A stretch of DNA of 64,000 nt from Candidatus Berkiella aquae (GTDB lineage Bacteria > Pseudomonadota > Gammaproteobacteria > Berkiellales > Berkiellaceae), in contig NZ_LKAJ02000001.1 in NCBI RefSeq assembly GCF_001431295.2, forward strand, positions 2,914,001-2,978,000, given 5' to 3'. The position numbers were made by a program, and so were the translations under genes. Below the pieces are notes generated by a model. It was not told the DNA's origin, did no database searches, and worked only from the letters and a program-made list of their open reading frames with translations. Of this stretch, positions 27,509-36,203 are shown one piece after another. Position 1 is the first letter of the stretch. Every line of letters starts with the position of its first letter.

Positions 27509-30333
27509 TAATGGATTCTTTCTATGATTTGATTGACACAATCCATTCGAATGCTGCGACAACCTAATAGTTCAGTATATTTTTCGCCACAACCAATCGC
27601 AGCCGGAATGCCAAGCTCTGCACAGCAAATCGCCATATGAGAAGCAGCTCCTCCATATCGGGTAACAATACCTTTAATCTTGTAAGCTAAGATCCAATGA
27701 AATCCGGGATCAGCACTCTCAATAAAAACAATTTTGTCATGCAATGTTTGGGTATCAATCGCTTTATGATAAAAAACGGCTTCGCCGGTGACGACTTTAT
27801 CTGTCACAAAATTGGGTTTTGCATCTAAACGATTAATTAACATAAAATCATCAATTTTGGTGACTAATGCTGGTAATGACAATTTCTTATATAGCAAAAA
27901 TGCCGCTTTACGCTGCGCTATTTTTTCATGATTGATGCCTGTTGCCTTTAATTGCAGAATTTCATTCAATTCAAGCATTGATAAATCTTCTGTTGAAAGA
28001 TGATGTGCTTGCCCAATCGACTTTAGCATTTCTAACACATCACTAATCACTTTGGTAAAAGCAAGCTTTACCTTTTCGCGAGCTTCAATTGCTGATTTTA
28101 TAAATCCATAAAAAGATTCAAATTCAATATTTAAAGAGGAATTTAGGAGAAACTGTGTTAGTTTCGTTTGTACGCTCTGACTTAATTCTTGCTTAGACTC
28201 TTCTGCGCTCTCATCAAATAGCATTTGCTCACTTTGATCATAACGGCATTGGGTAATATCATACGTTCCTGCACGTAAATGACCATATTGTGTCATAAAT
28301 TCAGCTTTAGACAGTTTCCCTTTGGCTACATCAGCAATGGCTTGTGTTAATTCAAAGGCAACCGTACAAAAAGATTGCTTAATTTCATTATATTCTTGCA
28401 AGGTAAGCACATTGATTTCTACTAAGCTTTTTATTAATGACTCAGCAATAAATGCCATCCTGGCCGTGGTTGAGAAAGTAATGGTCCCCAACTCTTCGCA
28501 AGTGCTCAGTAAGCCTTCAATGTTAGACTCAATAGATGCATTTGTAGTTTTGACTGTTTTTATTGCGCGTTGGTGATAATCTTCCAACTGCGCCATTTTG
28601 TTTTCAATATCAGCAAAAGTTGCTTCACTATTAGCAATAAGTGTTTTTGTGAAAACTTTTAGCGCCTGTTCAATATTATCTATATCCTCTTGCAGGAATC
28701 CAGCACTTAATAATTCTTTCATTCTGGTGTGCAAGTTAAAATCATAACAGGTAAATAAAATATTAAATTCTACTTTATCATGTAGATAACGATGTTCGCA
28801 TAATTTATTTAAATAATAATGGTTTAATGATGCGTGATATTTTTCTGGAATATTCTCAGGAATTAATGCTAAAAATGCCAAATTGACATTAATATAAGGT
28901 TTATTGCAGAATTGATACATCAATGGCTGTGGTTTAATTTTATTATACGCAAGAGCGCTCAAGCCATAGCACCACGCTTTATTCATAAATAAAGTATTGA
29001 ACAAATCATATGCTAATACACTAGGATGTGATCCTATCAATTCAGATGGATTCCAAAATGCCATATCACTCAAGATTAAAGGATCGCCCTTTAATATATT
29101 TTGATTCTTTAATAATAATTGATGATAGTTTTGTGCTTGTTGTTTTAATATGGTTTCAATCTGATTTTCATCAACATTTGGCAAAAAGACATTTGCTGAT
29201 AAGGGTCTTACTTGAAAGATGACGACTTGCTCATTTTCACCAATCGCAAATTCAATATCGAGTGGAATGTCAGGGATAACCTGTTCAATTTCATCAATCG
29301 CTTCTAATAATTTTTGCCACTGATTTTCCAGCACTCGGCGATGAGTATGCTTAAATATTTTAAGTAATGATGATTGTTTACCTGAGGTAACCACATCGGT
29401 TTCATTACCTTGGCTATAATTAATCACATAATAAGGTGCATTGGTTCCTAAATCTCTGGTGAACAAAACGCCACTGAGTTTAACGTCATTGGTATAACGC
29501 TGCACAAGCACCTGATCAGACAAATTGATCTCATCTTGAGGATACGAATGAATGACTTGCGTAATGGCATGCTTAACACTTGCTTGATCATCAGAACAAA
29601 TATTTAAAATGGATTGATAATGTCCTGCTTTTGACTCTTGCATGGAATCTTCATTTAAGCAAGAACTTCTTATGACAATATTGTTGTGGTTAAATTTGTC
29701 TTTGATGTCAATTAATACTTCTTCTGCATAATGATTCCAATCGGCAATCGTAAAAACATACATTTTTTCAATATGCGATTTTTTTAATAAGGGTTTTAGT
29801 TTCTGCAGGGTATTGGCTTTTGTTGTTACCGTAAATTTCGGTTTCTCTTTGGTAAATTTATCAAAATCTGGAATAACGAAGCGTTCAGAAAAGGTATCTA
29901 GTGCCGTTAAACTAGGGTAATATTTTTCGACGAACTTACAGGCAATATGATTGTTACTCAATTTCTTATAAAAACTTTGTTGCTTTAAGGTAATGTTTAT
30001 CTTGTTCAATGAGTGACCACCCGGTGCCTCACCCCAATTTTCACCATAAACAAAAATAATTTCATCTTGAGGAAAACGTTGGCGTAGCAACTGCAAGTTC
30101 TCGAAAGGATCTTGGCTGTCTTGTGGAATGACTTCATTCACATATTTTATTGCATTGATGACGCCACTACGTTCTTGATAGTTAGATATAGGCGAACCAC
30201 CAATTTTAACAACAGCATCATCGGTTAATACACCGCAAATCAGCTTATCTGACATCTTTGCAGCCGCTTCCAATAATTGCAAATGTCCATAATGGAAGAG
30301 ATCAGAAATGACAAAGGTGTAGGCAATTTTCAT
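27508..30333 (-). CDS. Fusion: cytidylyltransferase domain + PEP-synthase-like kinase; candidate L-glutamine kinase (Cj1418-like)
   Basis: 941 aa in three parts. Residues 1-140 are a nucleotidyltransferase with YTFVISDLFHYGHLQLLEAA (HxGH at 14-17), resembling ethanolamine-phosphate or glycerol-3-phosphate cytidylyltransferases. Residues about 165-380 are the PPDK/PEP-synthase ATP-grasp domain: VIRSSCLNEDSMQESKAGHY, VLVQRYTNDVKLSGVLFTRD, IEFAIGENEQ, FQVRPL. A long helical segment follows, then the swivelling phosphohistidine domain (about 850-941) with RYGGAASHMAICCAELGIPA (His899). No PEP-binding TIM barrel follows, so it is not a PEP synthase. Campylobacter Cj1418, an L-glutamine kinase, has this ATP-grasp/His layout. 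The N-terminal cytidylyltransferase looks like an added module. 10 bases separate it from the upstream gene. Confidence 0.78.
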   Translation of the reverse strand: MKIAYTFVISDLFHYGHLQLLEAAAKMSDKLICGVLTDDAVVKIGGSPISNYQERSGVINAIKYVNEVIPQDSQDPFENLQLLRQRFPQDEIIFVYGENWGEAPGGHSLNKINITLKQQSFYKKLSNNHIACKFVEKYYPSLTALDTFSERFVIPDFDKFTKEKPKFTVTTKANTLQKLKPLLKKSHIEKMYVFTIADWNHYAEEVLIDIKDKFNHNNIVIRSSCLNEDSMQESKAGHYQSILNICSDDQASVKHAITQVIHSYPQDEINLSDQVLVQRYTNDVKLSGVLFTRDLGTNAPYYVINYSQGNETDVVTSGKQSSLLKIFKHTHRRVLENQWQKLLEAIDEIEQVIPDIPLDIEFAIGENEQVVIFQVRPLSANVFLPNVDENQIETILKQQAQNYHQLLLKNQNILKGDPLILSDMAFWNPSELIGSHPSVLAYDLFNTLFMNKAWCYGLSALAYNKIKPQPLMYQFCNKPYINVNLAFLALIPENIPEKYHASLNHYYLNKLCEHRYLHDKVEFNILFTCYDFNLHTRMKELLSAGFLQEDIDNIEQALKVFTKTLIANSEATFADIENKMAQLEDYHQRAIKTVKTTNASIESNIEGLLSTCEELGTITFSTTARMAFIAESLIKSLVEINVLTLQEYNEIKQSFCTVAFELTQAIADVAKGKLSKAEFMTQYGHLRAGTYDITQCRYDQSEQMLFDESAEESKQELSQSVQTKLTQFLLNSSLNIEFESFYGFIKSAIEAREKVKLAFTKVISDVLEMLKSIGQAHHLSTEDLSMLELNEILQLKATGINHEKIAQRKAAFLLYKKLSLPALVTKIDDFMLINRLDAKPNFVTDKVVTGEAVFYHKAIDTQTLHDKIVFIESADPGFHWILAYKIKGIVTRYGGAASHMAICCAELGIPAAIGCGEKYTELLGCRSIRMDCVNQIIERIH

Positions 30334-30343
30334 TACTATGTTC

Positions 30344-32095
30344 TCAACTCTTGCAATATTTCTCTAATATTTTAGGTGGCCAACGATTCTCTCCCATAAT
30401 AGGTAGATTATTCATCACACTATCGCAAAAGTAATCGATATAAGGGTTTTTTCCTGGCAATAAATCTTGTGCTGTCATTTCTTTAGGATGAGAAGAAAAG
30501 ACATCAATACCGCGTTTAATAGCTAACCAATCCTTTTGATCGGTTCCAAATAAACCGGTAACGGTTGAGGCATGAAATGCATATAAGTACCAATATTTCA
30601 TTGCCAACAACTGTAAGTGCTGACGATTTTCTGCTGATTGCTTTTCTTTGAGGAAATTCTCTAACAACGAAAAATAGTCTTCTTTGGATTTGGGTTCAAA
30701 AGTAAAACCCTTGTCTGCATAGTGCACAGGTCCTATGGCAATGAGTGGTTTACCATAGCACGAAAATTCTAACCCGGTAGTCGACATATAAGAGCCACCC
30801 ACATCGGCCAAATGCATGACATCATAGGTTTCAATTTTTTCTTCTGGCTTGATAATAAAGACATTTTGAGGGATTTGAATATTGCGCTCTTGTACTTCTT
30901 TCTCAAATCTTGAACGAAGTTCAGGACCCACTGTTGGAACAATATTCTCTGCTGGATGAACCCGGATAATCAATTGATATTGCGGACGGTGAGAGAACCA
31001 TTCAATTGTGTCGAACAACCAGTCGTACATGTTATTGAAGGCATCGCTTTTGATATTGGTATTGGCATCCCAGATAACGCCCGTCAAAGCAAGAAAAGTG
31101 GGCTTAGTGCTATCTATTTTTAAAGCGGTTGCAACATTCGCAACCCGTTGTTTAATCTCAGGCTCTTGCTCGAGATCAACATATAAACCTCTGGCTTTCA
31201 AATCTTGCTTGACTTGTCTTTCTTGATCTTCAGTCCAAGGCTGCTTTAACCAAGAAGACCAGGCTGGCGTTACATGCACAATTTCTGTGGTGTTAAGCGC
31301 ATAATTCCAAGACATGGGCTGTAAGCCCGTTGGGTAATATCGATAATAAGGAATACCTTGCTGTTGGCATAGATGATTAACGACACCCCATTGATAATAA
31401 TAACCCCCATTACCCACCACTCTATCGGGTTGGAGCGTTGCGAGTACTTTTTGGTAACTATGCATCAAAGCTAATACATTGAATGTATGATGTGTTGCTA
31501 ATTGATTGGCTTCTGCTTGCCAGTCAGGCTTTATCTCGCCTTGTAGATTATTATTAACAACCGCTTTCCAAACTTCATTGCCCATCGGAAAATCATTAAC
31601 ACAAGCCGACGCCCAGTCACCCGCAGTGATCTGGCTGGCTTGCTCCCATAGTGCTTGACGCTCTTGCGCATTTAAATAGGAAGATAATCGAAGGGGTTCA
31701 ATGCCCATAATTTGCCATAAGCGATTATCTTGCTTAACACATTGTTGGCAGATTTCTGCTCTGCGCTTTTTAAAATCGGGTTCTCGGGTGTTTTGCCAGA
31801 CGCCCGCATATATCATGCATTGATCAGCTTGAAGTTTATCGCACATGGTTGGAATAATTTGCGCGCCACGCAAACGTAATGCACTAATTAAAATGCCATC
31901 ATGCGCCCACCAAGTATGATCTTGATTAAAAAGGGTTGGCCATAAAATTTTTAACTGCGGCTTAATCCCGTTTTCTTGAATATAATCTTGGCAGCTTCTC
32001 GTTAACTGCTGCAACCGGATCTCAGTTAAAGAAGGTTTGGGAGGGAAAATTTTTCTTTTAATTTTTCTCGCTAAAGAAATAACTTTTTGCTTCAT
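30344..32095 (-). CDS. Large GT-B-like transferase, unknown donor
   Basis: 583 aa from the ATG at 32095 (a GTG at 32101 is possible). The C-terminal half resembles capsule polysaccharide/Kdo-transferase-like and TagF-like GT-B proteins: PTFLALTGVIWDANTN, YQLIIRVHPAENIVP, and a donor-site stretch DVGGSYMSTTGLEFSCYGKP followed by LIAIGPVHYADKGF. The N-terminal half has LKILWPTLFNQDHTWWAHDG and DRVVGNGGYYYQWG. No membrane segment. It stands directly upstream of the glutamine-kinase-like gene, so it is a positional candidate for the enzyme that transfers the phosphoramidate (or the sugar bearing it); the sequence itself does not prove this. Confidence 0.62.
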   Translation of the reverse strand: MKQKVISLARKIKRKIFPPKPSLTEIRLQQLTRSCQDYIQENGIKPQLKILWPTLFNQDHTWWAHDGILISALRLRGAQIIPTMCDKLQADQCMIYAGVWQNTREPDFKKRRAEICQQCVKQDNRLWQIMGIEPLRLSSYLNAQERQALWEQASQITAGDWASACVNDFPMGNEVWKAVVNNNLQGEIKPDWQAEANQLATHHTFNVLALMHSYQKVLATLQPDRVVGNGGYYYQWGVVNHLCQQQGIPYYRYYPTGLQPMSWNYALNTTEIVHVTPAWSSWLKQPWTEDQERQVKQDLKARGLYVDLEQEPEIKQRVANVATALKIDSTKPTFLALTGVIWDANTNIKSDAFNNMYDWLFDTIEWFSHRPQYQLIIRVHPAENIVPTVGPELRSRFEKEVQERNIQIPQNVFIIKPEEKIETYDVMHLADVGGSYMSTTGLEFSCYGKPLIAIGPVHYADKGFTFEPKSKEDYFSLLENFLKEKQSAENRQHLQLLAMKYWYLYAFHASTVTGLFGTDQKDWLAIKRGIDVFSSHPKEMTAQDLLPGKNPYIDYFCDSVMNNLPIMGENRWPPKILEKYCKS

Positions 32096-32101
32096 TATCA
32101 C

Positions 32102-32406
32102 AGCTCTGAATCATCTATGCATGGGGATTTGAAATGTTTGTTCAATGCTGTGTATCTAAATATTAACAAGGCGACGAAACATCGCGGCTATACTCAGCAG
32201 AGTACCTTACTTTCATTTTTAAGCTATTGATTATACCTTAGTCACCGTAAGTCTATAAAGGATGGTCCCTTATCGATTTTGCAAAATGGACCTACCTTCC
32301 CAGGCACTGAAAGTGGTATAAAGTGATCCTTAAAATGAAGGTAAAGATAAAACCTCTCATATCAGAGTTAGATGTTTGACATTAACAAAATGCAGGGTAG
32401 CGTAAC
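32102..32406. other. Divergent intergenic region with an imperfect inverted repeat
   Basis: This 305-base gap separates the minus-strand operon from the plus-strand MBOAT pair and must hold promoters for both. I see no convincing -35/-10 pair. GTACCTTACTTTCATTTTTA (32202-32221) is an imperfect inverted match of TTAAAATGAAGGTAAAG (32331-32347), and CACTGAAAGTG (32306-32316) is a small palindrome between them. No gene is supported. Confidence 0.35.
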
Positions 32407-33963
32407 ATGCTATTCAACTCGTATTCTTTTATTTTCCTTTTTCTGCCCATCGCTGTTTTCGGTTTTTATCGACTAGGAAATCGCTTTAATCCTAAAGTCA
32501 GTTTGATTTGGCTTATTGTGGCCTCTGCTATCTTTTATGGGTGGTTCTCTCCTGGTTTTTTATTGCTTTTGTTACTGTCAATTGTAGTCAATGCGATTAT
32601 CGGCAAGAAACTTATTGCCCAGAAAAATCGTTCATTGCTAATCACTGGCCTTGTTTTTAATTTAGGTCTGATTGCCCTATTCAAATATGCTCATTTTTTA
32701 GCGGAGAATGTCGCTTGGTTGTTGGGTACACAAGCACCCACTTTTAAAATCATGCTTCCCCTCGCTATTTCTTTTTTTACCTTCCAACAAATTGCTTTCA
32801 TTGTTGATTGCTATCACGGCAAAGTAAAAATATTTCACTTTTTACAATATTGTTTGTTTATTGTGTTTTTTCCGCAACTCATCGCAGGCCCCATTGTCCA
32901 ACATCATCAAATGATCCCCCAAATCGAACGCCCTCATTTTAATCGAATCAAAATGCAGCATATCGCTTTGGGACTTTCTATTTTTATCGTTGGGTTATTT
33001 AAAAAAGTTATCTTCGCTGATAACTGTGCACTTTTTGCGAATCCTATTTTTGAAGCTGCCGGCAAAGGCATTGAGCTTACTTTTTTTGAATCTTGGTGGG
33101 GCGCTATCGCCTACACCTTGCAGCTGTATTTTGATTTTTCAGGCTATTCTGACATGGCCATCGGATTAGCACTGTTATTTAATATTAAATTACCCCTAAA
33201 CTTTAATTCACCTTATAAAGCACTCAACATTATTGATTTTTGGCGTCGCTGGCACATCACTTTATCCACGTTTTTGCGCGATTATCTCTATATTCCACTC
33301 GGGGGCAATCGCAAAGGAACTTATCAACGACAACTGAATCTGATGATCACCATGTTATTAGGTGGGATCTGGCATGGTGCAAGTTGGAACTTCGTTATTT
33401 GGGGTGGGTTGCATGGGCTCTTCTTGATGATCAATCATAGTTGGCGCACCTTCAGACAAAAAGTTTTAAGACACGATCTTGCCATCTCCTCATGGCAAGC
33501 GCGCGCGCTTTCACAACTCATGACTTTATTCTGTATTGTCATTGCTTGGGTCTTCTTTAGAGCCAGCACTTTTGCAGAAGCCAAACAAATGCTCAGTGCA
33601 ATGTTAGGGATGAATGGCATCTCTTTAATACAAAGCCTGAAATCTTCATTGGGGACATTCACACCCTGGCTGATGAGCCATGGTGTTACTTTTGACGGCC
33701 TTTTTGCGAATGAATTAGCCGATCTTCGTCAAGCAACGGCTATTCTAATACCCCTTTGGATAGTTGTGTTATTTTTACCCAATTCGCAACAGTTTTTACT
33801 GTCTCATACGCGACTTGCTCAAGATTTCATGCTGACCATGACAACGGGGCAACGATTAGCTTGGAAAAGTAATACCATCTGGGCTATTTTCATTGGTCTC
33901 CTTGGCATGATTAGCATTTTGTGCTTAGCCAAGGCTTCTGATTTTATTTATTATCAATTTTGA
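32407..33963 (+). CDS. MBOAT O-acyltransferase (AlgI-like), second copy
   Basis: 518 aa. MLFNSYSFIFLFLPIAVFGF is the family start. FFPQLIAGPIVQHHQ, LQLYFDFSGYSDMAIGLALL, FWRRWHITLSTFLRDYLYIP and the catalytic His323 in GGIWHGASWNF are all kept, with about eleven membrane segments. Same class as the protein at 12604-14145 but clearly diverged, so probably an older paralog with another acceptor rather than a recent duplication. The SGNH-like gene starts 9 bases after its stop, giving an AlgI-AlgJ style pair. It is one of few genes in the locus on the plus strand. Confidence 0.93.
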   Translation: MLFNSYSFIFLFLPIAVFGFYRLGNRFNPKVSLIWLIVASAIFYGWFSPGFLLLLLLSIVVNAIIGKKLIAQKNRSLLITGLVFNLGLIALFKYAHFLAENVAWLLGTQAPTFKIMLPLAISFFTFQQIAFIVDCYHGKVKIFHFLQYCLFIVFFPQLIAGPIVQHHQMIPQIERPHFNRIKMQHIALGLSIFIVGLFKKVIFADNCALFANPIFEAAGKGIELTFFESWWGAIAYTLQLYFDFSGYSDMAIGLALLFNIKLPLNFNSPYKALNIIDFWRRWHITLSTFLRDYLYIPLGGNRKGTYQRQLNLMITMLLGGIWHGASWNFVIWGGLHGLFLMINHSWRTFRQKVLRHDLAISSWQARALSQLMTLFCIVIAWVFFRASTFAEAKQMLSAMLGMNGISLIQSLKSSLGTFTPWLMSHGVTFDGLFANELADLRQATAILIPLWIVVLFLPNSQQFLLSHTRLAQDFMLTMTTGQRLAWKSNTIWAIFIGLLGMISILCLAKASDFIYYQF

Positions 33964-33972
33964 GAAAATCTA

Positions 33973-35052
33973 ATGGCATATACTCGATGGATCTTTGTTG
34001 TGATAAGCCTAATGACTCTTCCACTTATCTCGTTAGGCATTATTAATTACATTATCGATCCGTTCAGTGTTTTCCATAGCGGCATATTACCTTATGATTA
34101 TGAAATCAATGAGCGCTTCAATAAAATTAAACATCTTGACCAATACCATGAGCGCTATAATGCTTATATCATGGGCTCTTCTCGCTCGGGAACCACATCT
34201 CCCTCATCACTTGAAAAACATATTCCTGACAGCCATTTCTACAATATGACGGTCGCGGGATGTACTCAATATGATAACGAGTTACATCTTCGTTATTTTA
34301 TTGAAAAACAATATCCCATCAAACATATTTTCTTACAAATTGATATCAGTGATATCTATGGATTTAAAGCGCCTGAAGGCAACTACAATGCTAAACATCA
34401 TCCGCATGTGATGCATACTGCCGATAGTTTATTCTATCTATCCTACTTAACGGTTTTACCTGTCAAACGCTTTATTGAAAAAATAAAGGTCAATTATTTT
34501 GAAGGGCATCAACATTATCTTCGTTATGATCTCACGCATTCCGGCAGATGGTATGTTGATTATTTAGAAGAACAAATCCATGCTGATCCCTTAAAATATA
34601 TTCAAGAGCAATCTTCTTTTAATCAAAAAATGTCTCGTGGTGCAAAAGGGACTAAAATAATAGAAAATATTAATGCATTAAAACGTTTCAAAGCCTTGGC
34701 TGATGCACAACGTATTAATGTAATCGTTTATATCGCTCCTCATAACCATAACATGATGGATACTTTTGAACATCAATCTTATTTAGAATATCTTCGAGAA
34801 ATAAGTAAGATCACCCCATTTTGGGATTTTTCTGGCTATAATGCCATTACGTTAAATGACGGTTATTACTACGAAAGTTCTCATTACCGCGATCTGCTCG
34901 CAGAACTACTCATTAAAAGAATTTTCAATGATCACACATCTGCCATACCACATGATTTTGGTCATTATATTACCGCCAACAACATTGAAGCGCATTTACA
35001 AAATCAAGCAATGGCACTTGCGATGCGTGAACAATTGACACTTCCATCGTGA
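33973..35052 (+). CDS. SGNH-like periplasmic partner of MBOAT
   Basis: 359 aa. A single N-terminal helix (about 6-28) then a periplasmic domain. AYIMGSSRSGTTSPSSLE (GSSRSG at 68-73) is block I, YNMTVAGCTQYDNELHLRY the Gly block, and DGYYYESSHYRDLLAELL near the end supplies the His. The usual Asp-x-x-His is changed to Ser-Ser-His here, with an Asp six residues before the His, so the triad may be rearranged. The proteins of this pair would O-acylate the glycan outside the inner membrane. Ribosome site GAGAAAATCT is weak, suggesting coupling to the MBOAT gene. Confidence 0.7.
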   Translation: MAYTRWIFVVISLMTLPLISLGIINYIIDPFSVFHSGILPYDYEINERFNKIKHLDQYHERYNAYIMGSSRSGTTSPSSLEKHIPDSHFYNMTVAGCTQYDNELHLRYFIEKQYPIKHIFLQIDISDIYGFKAPEGNYNAKHHPHVMHTADSLFYLSYLTVLPVKRFIEKIKVNYFEGHQHYLRYDLTHSGRWYVDYLEEQIHADPLKYIQEQSSFNQKMSRGAKGTKIIENINALKRFKALADAQRINVIVYIAPHNHNMMDTFEHQSYLEYLREISKITPFWDFSGYNAITLNDGYYYESSHYRDLLAELLIKRIFNDHTSAIPHDFGHYITANNIEAHLQNQAMALAMREQLTLPS

Positions 35053-35080
35053 TGTTGGTTACGATGGAAGCGTCTAGCTA

Positions 35081-36037
35081 TCAACTTATTTTCGCAGCAG
35101 ACTGCAACCACTGAAATAGGTCGTCTTGTGCAGGATCATAAATTACAGGGCTCGCGCTTGGCACACCTTGAATAAGAGGAGCAGCCATCGGTAAAAAAGC
35201 AGGCGTAGGCACTAAAGCATCAACCTCAAGTTTGGATGGTGTTTCGCTTGAACCTAGCACTTCTAGCATATTGATAATGGTTGGGACACCATATTGTTTA
35301 CCTGCAACACATAAACCATCCGCACTACTCGTGTTAATAACATTTTGCCATCTTGGATCACACATCCATATATTGTCATTATTCACATAAATCGCCCAAG
35401 TATGTACACCACGAGATTTGGTGGCAGTTGTCGATGTTTCATAAGCCAAAGCACGTAGTTCTGAACGATAATGCCTTACTTCTCCTGCTGGTAACATTCC
35501 TAGTCTAACCAGTTCGCCTAACAAATAGGCGACGATAAGAGCTTTATGTCGGCATACTAATATTTTGCGAGCAATCAATTCATCGATGGTGATATTTAAA
35601 TCTGTTCTGCTACTTAAAAATGCATTGAGCTCTCCGTCTAATTCTCGTTCTCGCTCACTGCTTAATTTTCCGGGTATTGCCGTTAAGGCATTAACCATTC
35701 TATTGACCGTCTTTAAAACGTTTGCGATTGATGAATCGCCTAATGCAGAGGTTTGTAGAATAACCTCTTCTCTTAATTGCTGCAGACGAGGTGAGTTCGC
35801 ATCAAAAAGCAAGTTTTCACGCGCTTTTGAGCAACCCATAGATGCCCATAGGGGTGCATCATTTTTTGCAAAATCTACCTCATGTTGCACCCAGTTCCAT
35901 TGCTTTCCTTTTACATGATAGATATCACCAACAAGTCCGCTAGTTGCTTGATGAAAATCTCTTGCTAAAAGCGTACGTGCAGCGAAATCATCGAGAATCG
36001 TTGGTCTGAATGTTGTTGGCCCAGATGCTTTTGACAT
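35081..36037 (-). CDS. Transglutaminase-like Cys-His-Asp protein, function unknown
   Basis: 318 aa from the ATG at 36037, preceded by AAGGGGA and by a good promoter at 36070-36098; a longer start at 36085 is inside the transcription start region. The triad order of the transglutaminase/papain-like fold is visible: C162 in KILVCRHKALIVAYLLGELV, H212 in KSRGVHTWAIYV and D227 in IWMCDPRWQ. No signal peptide or membrane helix. The N-terminal 150 residues and the Pro-rich C-terminal 60 match nothing I know. Standing alone in a glycan locus with its own promoter, it may be unrelated to the glycan: a cysteine protease, deamidase or translocated effector are options. Confidence 0.65.
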   Translation of the reverse strand: MSKASGPTTFRPTILDDFAARTLLARDFHQATSGLVGDIYHVKGKQWNWVQHEVDFAKNDAPLWASMGCSKARENLLFDANSPRLQQLREEVILQTSALGDSSIANVLKTVNRMVNALTAIPGKLSSERERELDGELNAFLSSRTDLNITIDELIARKILVCRHKALIVAYLLGELVRLGMLPAGEVRHYRSELRALAYETSTTATKSRGVHTWAIYVNNDNIWMCDPRWQNVINTSSADGLCVAGKQYGVPTIINMLEVLGSSETPSKLEVDALVPTPAFLPMAAPLIQGVPSASPVIYDPAQDDLFQWLQSAAKIS

Positions 36038-36069
36038 GGTAAGTATCCCCTTATGAGTAGATTTAATGC

Positions 36070-36098
36070 TATTTAGAGGGAGCATTTTACAATGTCAA
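36070..36098 (-). promoter_or_regulatory. Sigma-70 type promoter of the transglutaminase-like gene
   Basis: Minus strand: TTGACA (36098-36093), 17-base spacer, TAAATA (36075-36070). Predicted start near 36062, leaving a leader of about 25 bases with AAGGGGA before the ATG at 36037. Confidence 0.65.
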
Positions 36099-36203
36099 CA
36101 AACTAACAAATATAAGAAATTTTCTGAAAATAGGTACCAAATACGCAGTATACCATTGATTTTATTCAATTTTATGAGCTACGATGCTAGATAAACCGTC
36201 AGA

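Noticed and set aside
27508-30333. Phosphoenolpyruvate synthase or pyruvate phosphate dikinase
   Set aside because: The chain ends right after the phosphohistidine domain; the PEP/pyruvate-binding TIM barrel is missing, and a cytidylyltransferase precedes the ATP-grasp domain.
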